Below the pieces are notes generated by a model, which made no database searches, was not told the origin of the DNA, and saw only the letters and a program-made list of their open reading frames with translations. From Paenibacillus sp. EZ-K15 (GTDB taxonomy: Bacteria; Bacillota; Bacilli; Paenibacillales; Paenibacillaceae), in contig NZ_PDHM01000009.1 of assembly GCF_002573715.1 (NCBI RefSeq), forward strand, positions 146,950 through 210,949: DNA of 64,000 nt, in the 5' to 3' direction. Position numbers and translations under genes: made by a program. This document shows, piece by piece, positions 1 through 8,775 of this stretch (its first letter is position 1; every line of letters starts with the position of its first letter).

Positions 1-1118
1 AGATATTTCATAAAAGTACGGGGCTGAGCCCTTATGTATGGGTCGTCTTCTACATCCTTCCGTTCTATTTCATCTTCCGGTCGACCTCTACCTATCAGGT
101 CGTCTTCGGCACTCTGATGATTGTGATGTTCTTTGCCTTCTATGTACTTTCATTTCTGGCCAAAGGCTGGCTCGTCTACTTCTGGACGAGTCTGCAAATT
201 CTGATATCGATTACGATGTCAGTGGTGTTCGGGTATGTTTATTTCTCGTTGTTCCTCGCATTTTTCATCGGGAACATCAAGAATAAGGCCGGGTTTATCA
301 CGCTGTATTCGATCCATCTGGTCACGACCATTATAACGGTCAATTATGGATTGTTAACGCGGAATCCGTTCTTTATCACACAGCTGCCATTTATGCTAGT
401 CAGTGTAGTAGGGGTTATTCTGCTGCCCGTGACCAACTATAACCGGAATAAGAATGATCAGCTGCAGGGTCAACTGGAGGATGCCAACAAACGGATTTCG
501 GAACTGGTGAAGCTGGAGGAACGTCAGCGGATTGCCCGCGATTTGCATGATACGCTCGGACAAAAGCTGTCTCTCATTGGCCTCAAAAGCGATTTGGCCG
601 GTAAATTGATGACGCAAGATACGGAAAGAGCCCAGGCCGAGATCAACGATGTGCGCCAGACAGCCAGAACCGCACTCAAGGAAGTGCGCGAGATGGTGAC
701 GCAGATGCGGGGGACCCGGCTTACGGACGAGATTTTCCGTATTCAGCAAATTCTAAAGGCTGCCCAGATTGAATTAACCTTTGAGGGAACTCTGGAGCCG
801 GAAAATCTGTCGTTAATGAATGAAAATGTGATCAGCATGTGCCTGAAAGAGGCCGTGAATAACATAGTGAAACATAGCAATGCCACGGCTTGTTCCATTG
901 TGATCGAATCCACGGAAACGGATCTGGTTGCGAGGGTGAAGGACAATGGAACAGGGTTCGTGACCGATGCGAGAAACCGCGGAAATGGACTGCGGGGAAT
1001 GAGAGAGCGGCTTGAATTCGTAAACGGAAGCATGGAGCTCACTTCCGGCGAGGGAACTACGCTGGTCCTTCGTGTACCTAATGTGCTTAGAATGCCGGAT
1101 AAGGAGGCGGGAATATGA
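1..1118 (+). CDS. desK: DesK-like sensor histidine kinase (5' end outside window)
   Basis: The reading frame is open from base 3, so the N-terminus lies left of the window; 371 codons are visible. About five hydrophobic segments are followed by a short coiled linker. The dimerisation/phosphoacceptor motif ARDLHDTLGQKLSLIGLKSD is almost identical to Bacillus DesK, with the His as phosphate acceptor. A HATPase domain follows, with CLKEAVNNIVKHS as N-box and NGLRGMRERLEFVNGS. In Bacillus, DesK senses membrane thickness and fluidity and phosphorylates DesR, which turns on a fatty-acid desaturase. The stop overlaps the desR start (ATGA), so the two are translationally coupled. No desaturase gene is visible; it could lie upstream. 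Family assignment is firm; the cold-sensing role is inferred from similarity. Confidence 0.93.
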   Translation, partial: IFHKSTGLSPYVWVVFYILPFYFIFRSTSTYQVVFGTLMIVMFFAFYVLSFLAKGWLVYFWTSLQILISITMSVVFGYVYFSLFLAFFIGNIKNKAGFITLYSIHLVTTIITVNYGLLTRNPFFITQLPFMLVSVVGVILLPVTNYNRNKNDQLQGQLEDANKRISELVKLEERQRIARDLHDTLGQKLSLIGLKSDLAGKLMTQDTERAQAEINDVRQTARTALKEVREMVTQMRGTRLTDEIFRIQQILKAAQIELTFEGTLEPENLSLMNENVISMCLKEAVNNIVKHSNATACSIVIESTETDLVARVKDNGTGFVTDARNRGNGLRGMRERLEFVNGSMELTSGEGTTLVLRVPNVLRMPDKEAGI

Positions 1119-1717
1119 TCCGAATTGTCATTGCCGAAGATCAGCGGTTGCTGCTTGGAGCCCTGGCCTCTCTGCTTGATTTGGAAGAAGATATGCAGGT
1201 GGTCGGGACGGCAGGTAATGGGAAGGATGCCGTACAGCTTGTCAAACTTCATAAACCGGATATCTGTATCATGGATATTGAGATGCCGATGATGAACGGA
1301 CTTGAGGCTGCCGAAGAGCTTAAGGGCTATGGCTGCAAGGTAATGATCTTGACGACCTTTGCCCGGCCGGGGTATTTCGAGCGTGCCGTGAAGGCCGGCG
1401 CCAACGCCTACCTCCTTAAGGACAGCCCGAGCGAGGAACTGGCTGCGTCCATTCGGAGCATTATGGCAGGCAGACGAATATACGCCTCGGAGCTTGTGGA
1501 TGAAGCGTATTCCGGTGAAGAGAATCCGCTGACGGAGCGGGAAAAGGAAGTGCTGGGCCTGATTGCGGACGGTAAGAATACGAAGGAAATTGCCAATCAG
1601 CTGTTCATTACGACGGGTACTGTACGGAATTATATTTCCGTTATTCTTGATAAGCTCGGCGTCAGCAACCGGATCGAAGCGATCACGCGTTTTAAAGAAA
1701 AAGGTTGGTTTAAATAA
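1115..1717 (+). CDS. desR: DesR-like response regulator (NarL/LuxR family)
   Basis: The protein has 200 residues. The receiver domain (about 1-120) carries the acidic pair AEDQ, the phosphoacceptor Asp in CIMDIEMPMMNG, and the Lys in YLLKDSPSEEL. A LuxR-type helix-turn-helix occupies about 135-200 (NPLTEREKEVLGLIADGKNT, then TVRNYISVILDKLGV). The whole sequence reads like Bacillus DesR, including the C-terminus RIEAITRFKEKGWFK. It should bind DNA as a phosphorylated dimer or tetramer to activate a lipid desaturase gene. It is coupled to desK by a 4-bp overlap and followed by a strong terminator, so the operon ends here. Confidence 0.93.
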   Translation: MIRIVIAEDQRLLLGALASLLDLEEDMQVVGTAGNGKDAVQLVKLHKPDICIMDIEMPMMNGLEAAEELKGYGCKVMILTTFARPGYFERAVKAGANAYLLKDSPSEELAASIRSIMAGRRIYASELVDEAYSGEENPLTEREKEVLGLIADGKNTKEIANQLFITTGTVRNYISVILDKLGVSNRIEAITRFKEKGWFK

Positions 1718-1733
1718 TCAAATAAATATAGCC

Positions 1734-1769
1734 AGAAGCCCCGTGGTTGCAGCCACCGGGCTTCTTTTT
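1734..1769 (+). terminator. Intrinsic terminator after desR
   Basis: Arms AGAAGCCC and GGGCTTCT with an inner GTGG/CCAC pairing, followed by a T-run. It lies 17 bp after the desR stop. Confidence 0.85.
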
Positions 1770-2002
1770 CGTGTGGATAAAGAGAAAGGAGATAGGCTCG
1801 AAAAGTTCGCGATATATGTATTTTTTTACCTGATATAGTATTCGTTTTTGTGCATAAATATTCATAATCTTTTGTGTGGTAAAGTATTTGGATATAATTT
1901 ATATTTTTTGGAAATGATAAAATCACTAATAAAATTAAGCCTGTACTTTATGTAAATAATTTAGTATCTATTGGGCTATCAAGCAAGAATATTGCTGTTG
2001 CT

Positions 2003-2031
2003 TTGTAAATGTATGCATTTTTATGTATAAT
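2003..2031 (+). promoter_or_regulatory. Predicted sigma-A promoter of khtU-khtT
   Basis: TTGTAA (2003-2008), a 17-bp spacer and a perfect TATAAT (2026-2031), ending 45 bp before the khtU start. The rest of the 307-bp gap (1770-2076) is AT-rich. I see no ydaO-type (c-di-AMP) riboswitch in it, although such switches often precede potassium transport genes. Confidence 0.6.
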
Positions 2032-2076
2032 AGTAATGATTGCCAGAAGTCAAATTTGAGGAGGAGGAGGTCTTCT

Positions 2077-3297
2077 ATGGACCATATGATGTTTGAGGTT
2101 GGAACTGCTCTGATCCTGGTTGCTATAGCCTCCATAATTGCAGGAAAGCTCAAGTTCTCGATTATACCGTTCTTGATTGTACTCGGGATGCTTGTAGGTC
2201 CGCATGCACCAACGATAGGAATTCTTGACTTTAAGTTTATTGAGAGCCAGGGAATCATCGATTTTCTGGGACAGATCGGTATTTTATTCCTGCTCTTTTA
2301 CCTAGGTCTAGAATTCTCTGTTCAAAAATTAATCAAGTCCGGACGAAACATTGTGGTAGGCGGAACCATATATGTCATACTAAACTTTGCCCTGGGCCTG
2401 GCTTACGGATTTGTGATCAACATGCCGCTGTATGAGACGTTAATCATTGCAGGGATGTTGTCCGTTTCATCTACTGCGATTGTGGCGAAAGTGCTGGTTG
2501 ATCTGCGGCGAACCGGTAATGCGGAGACGGAGCTTATTCTTGGCATGATTTTGTTCGATGATATATTCCTTGCCGTGTTCTTATCGATTATGTCGGGACT
2601 GCTGTTAGGCGGGGCCACATCGGTAGGGGCAACGATTATCTCCGTGGGTATATCCATAGGTTATATGCTGTTGTTCTTTGTTATTGCGAGAAAAGGTCCA
2701 CCTATACTTAACAAATTGCTGAATATTACGTCCAGCGAAATTTTCATTATCGTTGTTTTCTCGTCGATGTTCTTTATTGCTGGATTTTCAGAGACGCTGC
2801 ACGTAGCCGAAGCGATTGGCGCGCTGCTGTTCGGACTAGCCTTATCCGAGACAGATCATAGCGAACGGATCGAGCAGTTGGTTATTCCTTTCCGTGATTT
2901 CTTTGGAGCGATCTTCTTCTTCAGTTTCGGTCTCGGTATCGACCCGACCACGCTGGGGAATGCGTTATGGCTGGCACTCGGTGCCGTGGGACTGACCATT
3001 ATTGGTAACCTTGTAGCAGGCATGATCGCGGGACGCAAGGCCGGACTATCGCATAAGTCGTCGCTTAACATCGGATTGACTATTATGGCGCGCGGGGAGT
3101 TCACGATCATTGTTGCGAATCTGGGACTCGCTGGCGGACTGTCCGCCGTGCTGAAACCATTCTCGGCGCTCTATGTTCTGATTCTCGCGATTCTCGGGCC
3201 TCTTCTGGCCAAGGAATCGAAACGCGTGTACCGTGGCGTGAATAAAATATTCAAATGGAGCGATCCAGTGGAGAAAGTGAAAAAAAGGAAAGCATAG
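2077..3297 (+). CDS. khtU: CPA2-family K+/H+ antiporter, KhtU-like
   Basis: A 406-residue polytopic membrane protein with about 12 hydrophobic segments, of the KefB/CPA2 monovalent cation:proton antiporter family. Typical features are FLLFYLGLEFSVQKL, the acidic pair in ILFDDIFLAVFLS in the ion-binding core, and ARGEFTIIVANLGL near the C-terminus. It has no C-terminal TrkA/RCK domain; that regulatory part is the separate downstream gene, as in Bacillus KhtT/KhtU. I chose the ATG at 2077 because a long GAGGAGGAGG ribosome-binding site sits just before it; the 18 codons upstream in frame look non-coding. KhtU extrudes K+ in exchange for protons, and in Bacillus the complex responds to c-di-AMP and alkaline pH. 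Confidence 0.88.
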   Translation: MDHMMFEVGTALILVAIASIIAGKLKFSIIPFLIVLGMLVGPHAPTIGILDFKFIESQGIIDFLGQIGILFLLFYLGLEFSVQKLIKSGRNIVVGGTIYVILNFALGLAYGFVINMPLYETLIIAGMLSVSSTAIVAKVLVDLRRTGNAETELILGMILFDDIFLAVFLSIMSGLLLGGATSVGATIISVGISIGYMLLFFVIARKGPPILNKLLNITSSEIFIIVVFSSMFFIAGFSETLHVAEAIGALLFGLALSETDHSERIEQLVIPFRDFFGAIFFFSFGLGIDPTTLGNALWLALGAVGLTIIGNLVAGMIAGRKAGLSHKSSLNIGLTIMARGEFTIIVANLGLAGGLSAVLKPFSALYVLILAILGPLLAKESKRVYRGVNKIFKWSDPVEKVKKRKA

Positions 3298-3379
3298 GGA
3301 TCCCCAAGATGATTTACTTTCTTCCAACTAATCTATATAATCTAGAGATTGAATTAACCCCAGAACGGAGGATTTTCAC

Positions 3380-3868
3380 ATGAGTATTATTCGCGAATCT
3401 GATCTGCCGGGTATCGGGAAGAAGTTCCTTATTCAGGCGAGATCAGGGGATAAGCTGGTTATTGTTATTCATGACGATGGCCGTAGAGAGCTGTATCATT
3501 TTGAAGATGACGATCCTGAGGAGACCATCTCCCAGATTACATTAGAGGATGATGAGGCTAGACAAATTGCCGGCATCATCGGCGGCATGACGTATAAGCC
3601 GAAAGCGCTCGAGACGATCGAGGTGACACTCGAAGACCTGATCATCGAGTGGGCACGCATCGAGCCGCATTATAAATGCGTGGATAAGTCCATTGCTGAG
3701 CTTGGAGTTCGCCAAAGAACAGGTGCAAATGTACTGGCGATCGTAAAGCGGAACGAACAGAAAATCAATCCCGGTCCGGACGACATCCTGACAGCGGGAT
3801 CGACGCTGGTTCTTGCGGGCGAGCGCAAGCAGATCAAGCAGCTGAAAGAACTGCTGGTCAACGGTTAA
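3380..3868 (+). CDS. khtT: KhtT-like regulatory subunit (RCK_C/TrkA_C domain)
   Basis: The protein has 162 residues. The N-terminus IRESDLPGIGKKFLIQARSG is the typical KhtT opening. A short N-terminal domain (1-70) is followed by an RCK_C domain (about 75-160, with GANVLAIVKRNEQKINPGPDD and LVLAGERKQIKQLKELL), the c-di-AMP-binding module in Bacillus KhtT. It lies 82 bp after khtU with its own GGAGG ribosome-binding site, in the same transcript, and is followed by a terminator. The gene order (U then T) is reversed relative to the Bacillus khtSTU operon, and no khtS-like gene is visible. Confidence 0.88.
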   Translation: MSIIRESDLPGIGKKFLIQARSGDKLVIVIHDDGRRELYHFEDDDPEETISQITLEDDEARQIAGIIGGMTYKPKALETIEVTLEDLIIEWARIEPHYKCVDKSIAELGVRQRTGANVLAIVKRNEQKINPGPDDILTAGSTLVLAGERKQIKQLKELLVNG

Positions 3869-3905
3869 TAGCGCTCCTTGGTTGATACGATGATAAACCA
3901 TACCG

Positions 3906-3940
3906 AAAGCAAGCTCCTTCTTGTGGGGGCTTGCTTTTTT
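3906..3940 (+). terminator. Intrinsic terminator after khtT
   Basis: Arms AAAGCAAGC and GCTTGCTTT flank a short loop and run into six T. Confidence 0.85.
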
Positions 3941-3993
3941 ATGCGATGGGCAACCTATTCATCCAAGGGATAATATACGAATCTGTTTTGCAT

Positions 3994-4032
3994 AAAAAAA
4001 GCGCCAAGGGCTTTGTCCCTTGTGCGCTTTTT
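3994..4032 (-). terminator. Terminator of the methyltransferase gene (probably bidirectional)
   Basis: A near-perfect hairpin (AAAAAGCGC-CAAGGG paired with CCCTTG-GCGCTTTTT) with A-run and T-run on the two sides. It lies about 50 bp past the end of the minus-strand methyltransferase gene and facing the khtUT operon, so it can stop transcription from both directions. Confidence 0.8.
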
Positions 4033-4080
4033 CTGTTTAACAGCGGGATGCTGCGGGTTATGGAATTCCAGAGGGGCCGG

Positions 4081-4827
4081 TTATTTCCGGGCCACTATCA
4101 TAAACCGTGCGGAATTCGTCCGAATTCCACGATCTGTGCGATGGTCTCTGATGAACTGCTGCAGGATGCGAAAATCCGATTCCTCCTGTCCAAACCCGGG
4201 GATGATGGGCGTGTGCTTGAGCAGAAAGATAAGATCCTCTTCACGCTCATAGTGCTCAATTGCATCGTATTCGGCATATTGGATATCGCGGAACCCGGCA
4301 AGCCGAAGTTCCTTCATATATTGATCCTTTAAGGCACCGTCTTCACGGGAGGATTGTCCTCTGTCAAAGGCTTGAGCCAGATTGGCTTTATCACATTCGC
4401 GAACCTGCTGCGTCAAAAACACGCCATCCTCTTCTAGTACTCTTGCCACCTCTGATGCACGAAAAGGGGAGTGTCTGCATGAGATCAAATTGAAAAACGC
4501 CAACGGGAATTGAAGCGCCTCTGCATCCATCTGCATCAAGCGTACATTGGAAGCCGATACGTTCCGTTTATTCCGCCGGGCTGTCTCTATCATCGCATGT
4601 GAAAGATCGATTCCAACCAGCAAGGCTGCTTTGTCGGCGATGGAGAACAAGCTTTCTCCGCCGCCCGTTCCGATATCGAGCACAACGTCGGATGGTTTGC
4701 ATAATGTGCCGACCTGATCGTAAAAATCCCACTTCACACCTTCCGAGATACATCTGACCTGGCTGAAGTCCCAGCCGTTTAAGGCCCCTACGATATCATA
4801 AAACTGCTTGTATTCCTGTGAATTCAT
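4081..4827 (-). CDS. Class I SAM-dependent methyltransferase
   Basis: The protein has 248 residues. SAM-binding motif I is VVLDIGTGGGESLFSIADKA (about 48-67), followed by the acidic loop VGIDLSHAMIETARRN and the motif MQMDAEALQFP. The C-terminal half (about 160-248) is less typical and may define the substrate. The fold is clear but the acceptor molecule is not; similar proteins are annotated only as methyltransferase domain proteins. It stands alone on the minus strand, with a terminator downstream and a 525-bp gap upstream. The start ATG follows GGAAGGAAC on the minus strand. Confidence 0.82.
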   Translation of the reverse strand: MNSQEYKQFYDIVGALNGWDFSQVRCISEGVKWDFYDQVGTLCKPSDVVLDIGTGGGESLFSIADKAALLVGIDLSHAMIETARRNKRNVSASNVRLMQMDAEALQFPLAFFNLISCRHSPFRASEVARVLEEDGVFLTQQVRECDKANLAQAFDRGQSSREDGALKDQYMKELRLAGFRDIQYAEYDAIEHYEREEDLIFLLKHTPIIPGFGQEESDFRILQQFIRDHRTDRGIRTNSARFMIVARK

Positions 4828-5066
4828 TTATATTGTGTTCCTTCCATATGAGATAAAATGGGATGCTGTAAACCGATTGACCCTCATTCGTTCGAACCCT
4901 TGTGTCCGGCACGCTGATTTACGATAGAAAGCAAAATGCAGCTCTATGGCTATGGGTTATAACTTTGGCATGGCCCGGTCCTCTATGAACTCGAGCCTAA
5001 CTACTTCGAATGATACGGATCAAGAGCAACATCCAATTCACCCCAATTCTGAAAGATTATTTTTAA

Positions 5067-5175
5067 GAGATAAGAAAGTATAAGCTTCAGAGGCTTACCA
5101 TCCTTATCTCGCAAGAAAAACTTCCGCTATATGCGGTCTGTCTACTGAGAAAGTACGTCGATAGACGTTTTTCTT
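5067..5175 (+). other. Possible structured RNA: hairpin plus three-way junction
   Basis: Inside the 410-bp non-coding stretch 4828-5237. First, a hairpin pairs GAGATAAG (5067) with CTTATCTC (5103-5110) and contains an inner TAAGC/GCTTA. Directly after it, AAGAAAAAC (5113-5121) pairs with GTTTTTCTT (5167-5175) and encloses two smaller hairpins (CCGC/GCGG at 5124-5136; GTCTA/TAGAC at 5140-5166), giving a three-way junction with a U-rich 3' side. I do not recognise a known riboswitch class. It sits upstream of, not within, the predicted transcript of the acyltransferase gene. It could be a small RNA, a leader remnant or chance. I see nothing else in 4828-5066. Confidence 0.3.
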
Positions 5176-5237
5176 ATTGTAAGTCCAAGGATTCTTCATG
5201 ATCAAGGAGAATTTTATTAGGAGGAAGGACCATAATC

Positions 5238-5291
5238 TTAAGCAAATGTTAAGAATTTGGAAGTATGGCGTTAAGAAATGTCTACTATACT
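5238..5291 (+). promoter_or_regulatory. PhoP-type direct-repeat promoter of the acyltransferase gene
   Basis: Half-sites TTAAGC (5238), TTAAGA (5249) and TTAAGA (5271) lie 11 and 22 bp apart, all in one helical phase. The -10 box TATACT (5286-5291) starts 15 bp after the start of the last half-site. The same layout recurs at three other places in this window. The half-sites differ by one or two bases from the TTAACA-type repeats bound by PhoP in Bacillus. Assignment to PhoP is inference; another OmpR-family regulator is possible. Confidence 0.55.
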
Positions 5292-5352
5292 TGATGAATC
5301 CGTTTCGGCAAGAAACGAGAATAATCGGATTTTGAGATGAGAGGGCACTGAC

Positions 5353-6537
5353 ATGAACAAAATAAACGCTTTATCAAGGGAACGTCTTCCCGAGCTGCAA
5401 TTGGTACGCGCATTCGCCATCCTCGGCGTGCTGTCCGTTCACTCCACATCGTATGCCGTATCTGCGATGACAGACTCCAAATACTTTTTTATGTACAATT
5501 TCATGAACATCTTCATGAAATACGGAACGCCGACATTTATATTTTTGAGCAGTCTGGTACTCTTCTATAATTACTATGACCGTCCTACGACGAAGAAGCT
5601 GATCGGTGGATTTTACAAGAAAAGACTGCTGTATATTATCATTCCATATACGCTGTTCTCCGTGTTCTACTTCGCGCTGCTGCACTATTTATATTATCAG
5701 GGCAGGCCGTTTGGCGAGACGATGGAGAGCTTTGTTCAAAAGCTGTTGACGGGCAAAGCGTATACGCATCTATATTTCGTATTTATTAGCATTCAGTTTT
5801 ATGTGCTGTTTCCGCTTGTGTTGTGGCTGTTCAAGAAGGTGCCCCAGCTTGCGAAATGGGCGATACCGATTGGACTGGTGATCCAGTGGACGTTTATACT
5901 AATGAATAAGTACTATTGGCAGGTACCGAATAAAGGAAGCTGGGCATTGTCCTACATTGCCTATTTCATGCTGGGGGCTTTTATCGGCATCTATTACCCG
6001 AAACTGAAGGCCTGGCTTATCATTAGCCGCGTGAACGCACGACCATACCGCATCGCCGCCTGGGTGGTGCTATGGATCGCATGGGCAGCTGCCGGTCTCG
6101 GCCATGTGTACATTTATTACAACAACCGTCTTCACGGAACCGGATATAATTCAACGCTGTATGAGCTGCTTTGGAATATGCATACTTATTTTGGGGCGCT
6201 TGTCCTGCTTCAGTTTGCCATTCTGTTCTATCGGGCAGGGGTGCGCGGATGGACACAAGCGCTGGAGAGACTGGGGGCTGTATCCTTCGGGATATATCTC
6301 ATTCATCCATTCTTTCTGCTCGTCTACCGGGAGTTTCCGCTAACCACGGGGAGCTCAATGCTGACCCATCTGTGGTATGGGGGAGGTTTTGCGGCAGCGC
6401 TAGGTTGTTCATGGATCGTTGTGGAATTGACGGTTCGATATATACCGGGCTCATGGGTGATATTCGGTAATATTCCGAAGGCGAAGAAATCGGTTAAGCC
6501 AGTCGATTCGCCGTCTGTGCCGCTTTCCGGTTCGTAG
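5353..6537 (+). CDS. Acyltransferase 3 family membrane protein
   Basis: A 394-residue integral membrane protein with about ten hydrophobic segments. The N-terminal signature LQLVRAFAILGVLSVHST contains the conserved His of the acyltransferase-3 family, which moves acyl groups (often acetyl) onto cell-surface sugars, exopolysaccharides or lipids. The C-terminal YGIYLIHPFF-type motif (FGIYLIHPFFLLVY) is also typical. The target is unknown. It is the first gene of a co-directional group with a two-component system 150 bp downstream, and it has the PhoP-like repeat promoter upstream. Modification of a surface polymer under phosphate stress is a reasonable but unproven reading. Confidence 0.85.
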   Translation: MNKINALSRERLPELQLVRAFAILGVLSVHSTSYAVSAMTDSKYFFMYNFMNIFMKYGTPTFIFLSSLVLFYNYYDRPTTKKLIGGFYKKRLLYIIIPYTLFSVFYFALLHYLYYQGRPFGETMESFVQKLLTGKAYTHLYFVFISIQFYVLFPLVLWLFKKVPQLAKWAIPIGLVIQWTFILMNKYYWQVPNKGSWALSYIAYFMLGAFIGIYYPKLKAWLIISRVNARPYRIAAWVVLWIAWAAAGLGHVYIYYNNRLHGTGYNSTLYELLWNMHTYFGALVLLQFAILFYRAGVRGWTQALERLGAVSFGIYLIHPFFLLVYREFPLTTGSSMLTHLWYGGGFAAALGCSWIVVELTVRYIPGSWVIFGNIPKAKKSVKPVDSPSVPLSGS

Positions 6538-6688
6538 TCGGTTTCATCGCAAACCAGGACGCATCCGAAGACGAGGGCATGGCTACGGAGAAGAGACATC
6601 AACTACCGGACTACGCGGTCTGACATCCATAAAGAAAGACGACGTAGCGGTGTTGTGCTGACGGCCGCATTCGGAACAAGGAGGAGCC

Positions 6689-7381
6689 ATGTCTGGAGTT
6701 ACGATATTAATGGTTGATGATGAAACCGAAATTTTGAAATTGATGGAGATTTACGTCAGAAATGAGGGCTACACGCTGCTCACCGCATCTCACGGCCTGG
6801 AAGCGCTGGAGATTCTAAGAACCCATAAAGTGGATTTAATCATCCTTGATGTCATGATGCCGCAGATGGATGGCATTGAGGCATGTATGAGAATTCGGGA
6901 GGAGAACAACACGCCGATCATCATGCTGTCCGCCAAGAGTCAGGAGATTGACAAGATCGCCGGGCTCAGCATCGGCGCGGATGATTATGTGACCAAGCCG
7001 TTCAGCCCGCTGGAATTGATCGCAAGAATCAAGTCACAGCTTCGCCGATACAAACAGCTGAACAGTAAATCGGTGAGGGATGAGAACGAAATCCAGATCG
7101 ATGAGCTGATTATGAATGTGGCTTCCCACCGAGTAACGGTGGCAGGCGTTGAGATTAAGCTGACACCGCGCGAATTTGCCCTGCTGCATATGCTGGCCAT
7201 CAATCGCGGACTCGTGCTTAGCATGGACAAGATTTATACCGAGGTGTGGAACGAACCGTTCATGGAATCGAAAAATACGGTCATGGTACATATTCGTAAG
7301 CTGCGCGAGAAGATCGAGAAGGATCCGCAGCAGCCGGAATATATTAAGACGGTGTGGGGGATTGGTTACAAAATAGAGTAA
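6689..7381 (+). CDS. OmpR-family response regulator
   Basis: The protein has 230 residues. The receiver domain (1-120) shows DDE near the N-terminus, the phosphoacceptor Asp in LIILDVMMPQMDG, MLSAKS, and the Lys of DDYVTKPFSPLEL. A winged-helix OmpR/PhoB DNA-binding domain follows (about 130-230, LTPREFALLHMLAINRG ending in VWGIGYKIE). It resembles the VanR/YycF-like group. AAGGAGGAG precedes the ATG. The partner kinase starts 21 bp downstream. Its targets are not visible; the neighbouring acyltransferase gene is an obvious candidate. Confidence 0.9.
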   Translation: MSGVTILMVDDETEILKLMEIYVRNEGYTLLTASHGLEALEILRTHKVDLIILDVMMPQMDGIEACMRIREENNTPIIMLSAKSQEIDKIAGLSIGADDYVTKPFSPLELIARIKSQLRRYKQLNSKSVRDENEIQIDELIMNVASHRVTVAGVEIKLTPREFALLHMLAINRGLVLSMDKIYTEVWNEPFMESKNTVMVHIRKLREKIEKDPQQPEYIKTVWGIGYKIE

Positions 7382-7402
7382 ACTTAAGCAGAGGTGACTA
7401 AC

Positions 7403-8620
7403 TTGAAAGTAATGAAGCTTCATAGCATCCGCCTGAAGATGCTGCTTATGCTGCTTAGCAGCATCGGCATCACGGCAGCCCTGCTTATCATACTCTATGC
7501 GTTAAGTACGCTGATACTCTCGATTCCGGCAATCAAGCCGCCGCTCGTCTGGATCATTAACCACATTGGCTCGGATCCGGTTATGCTGGTTACGGGCATC
7601 ATTCTCTTTTTTGCCAGCTATTATATGAGCACGAAGTGGTTTGTCCTTGATCTGCAGAAAATACAGACCGGTCTTCAGGACATCACGGCTGGACGATTCG
7701 ATTCCAGAATCGAGATCAAATCCCAAGATGAATTAGGCGTCGTCGCTTCCAGCATAAACCGCATGACCGAACAGCTGAACGTTTATCTGGAGGAAATCAG
7801 GAACGGGCTTCGCGAGATTGCCAAGGGGAATTTCGACACCGACATTCCGGTGCAGTCAGGCAGCCAGCTGGGTGAGGTGGCGGAGAGCATCAACCAAATG
7901 AGCAGGCAGCTTCACCAATCCATTCTGGAGGAGCGTAACGCGGAGAAAACAAAGAATGATCTGATTACGGGCGTTTCCCATGACTTGCGGACGCCGCTTA
8001 CATCGATATTGGGATTTCTGGAGGTTATCGAGGAAGACCGGTACCAGGATGAAGTGGAGCTGCGATATTACGTGAATATCGCTTATGAGAAAGCGCAAAA
8101 TCTAAAGAAGCTGATTGATGATTTGTTCGAATACACACGGATTAATAACGGGCTTCCGCTGGATATCCAGAAGATCGATATGGCTCAGTTCATTAGACAG
8201 CTGATCGAGGAATTCGTTCCTGCCCTGGAGAAATCCGGGATGGAATGCAAGCTTGCGGCAGAGGAAGGCCTCATTATTCGGGCAGATGGCGCCCAGCTCG
8301 TCCGAGCTTACGAGAATTTGATAACCAATGCGATCCGTTACGGGGATTCGGGCAAAAGGATCGACATCGCCGTCCGCAGCGATGGCAATCAGGTGAGCAT
8401 TAGCTTCACCAACTATGGAGATCCGATTCCTGAGCGGGATTTGCCCTTCATCTTTGACCGCTTCTATCGTGTGGAGACCTCACGTTCGAAGCAGACAGGG
8501 GGGACTGGTTTGGGTCTGGCGATTACGAAGAGCATTGTGGAGATCCAAGGCGGTGAAATCCGGGTGCGGAGCGATCGGCAAAGGACGACCTTTGATACGC
8601 GGTTTCCTAAAGTCATATAA
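7403..8620 (+). CDS. Sensor histidine kinase with tandem HAMP-like segments
   Basis: The protein has 405 residues with two transmembrane segments near the N-terminus (about 10-35 and 52-75) and almost no extracellular loop. Two HAMP-like stretches follow (LGVVASSINRMTEQL and LGEVAESINQMSRQL), then the HisKA box GVSHDLRTPLTSILGFLEVI with the phosphoacceptor His, and a HATPase_c domain with GGTGLGLAITKSIVEIQGG. I chose the TTG at 7403 because AGAGGTG lies 6 bp before it; the in-frame GTG at 7394 overlaps that site. The short loop suggests it senses within or near the membrane, as cell-envelope stress kinases do. It pairs with the regulator just upstream. Confidence 0.88.
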   Translation: MKVMKLHSIRLKMLLMLLSSIGITAALLIILYALSTLILSIPAIKPPLVWIINHIGSDPVMLVTGIILFFASYYMSTKWFVLDLQKIQTGLQDITAGRFDSRIEIKSQDELGVVASSINRMTEQLNVYLEEIRNGLREIAKGNFDTDIPVQSGSQLGEVAESINQMSRQLHQSILEERNAEKTKNDLITGVSHDLRTPLTSILGFLEVIEEDRYQDEVELRYYVNIAYEKAQNLKKLIDDLFEYTRINNGLPLDIQKIDMAQFIRQLIEEFVPALEKSGMECKLAAEEGLIIRADGAQLVRAYENLITNAIRYGDSGKRIDIAVRSDGNQVSISFTNYGDPIPERDLPFIFDRFYRVETSRSKQTGGTGLGLAITKSIVEIQGGEIRVRSDRQRTTFDTRFPKVI

Positions 8621-8674
8621 CGGATGGTTCAACTTGCCTGTATGTACTATATCTTTTTTTGCACTGTAAAACAC

Positions 8675-8703
8675 AACCCAGTACTTGCCGGTACTGGGTT
8701 TGT
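8675..8703. terminator. Hairpin between convergent genes
   Basis: Perfect 10-bp arms AACCCAGTAC and GTACTGGGTT with a 6-nt loop and modest T-rich flanks on both sides. It lies between the kinase gene (plus) and the split sigma-factor genes (minus) and probably ends transcription from both. Confidence 0.65.
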
Positions 8704-8775
8704 CGTATACTGGAAAGAAAAAAATTCTGGGGATTAAACCCACTAAAATCGAGGCCATAATTGAAATTGCAAAGC

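Noticed and set aside
1770..2076. Possible c-di-AMP (ydaO) riboswitch before khtU
   Set aside because: I see none of the conserved ydaO core segments; the stretch is just AT-rich.
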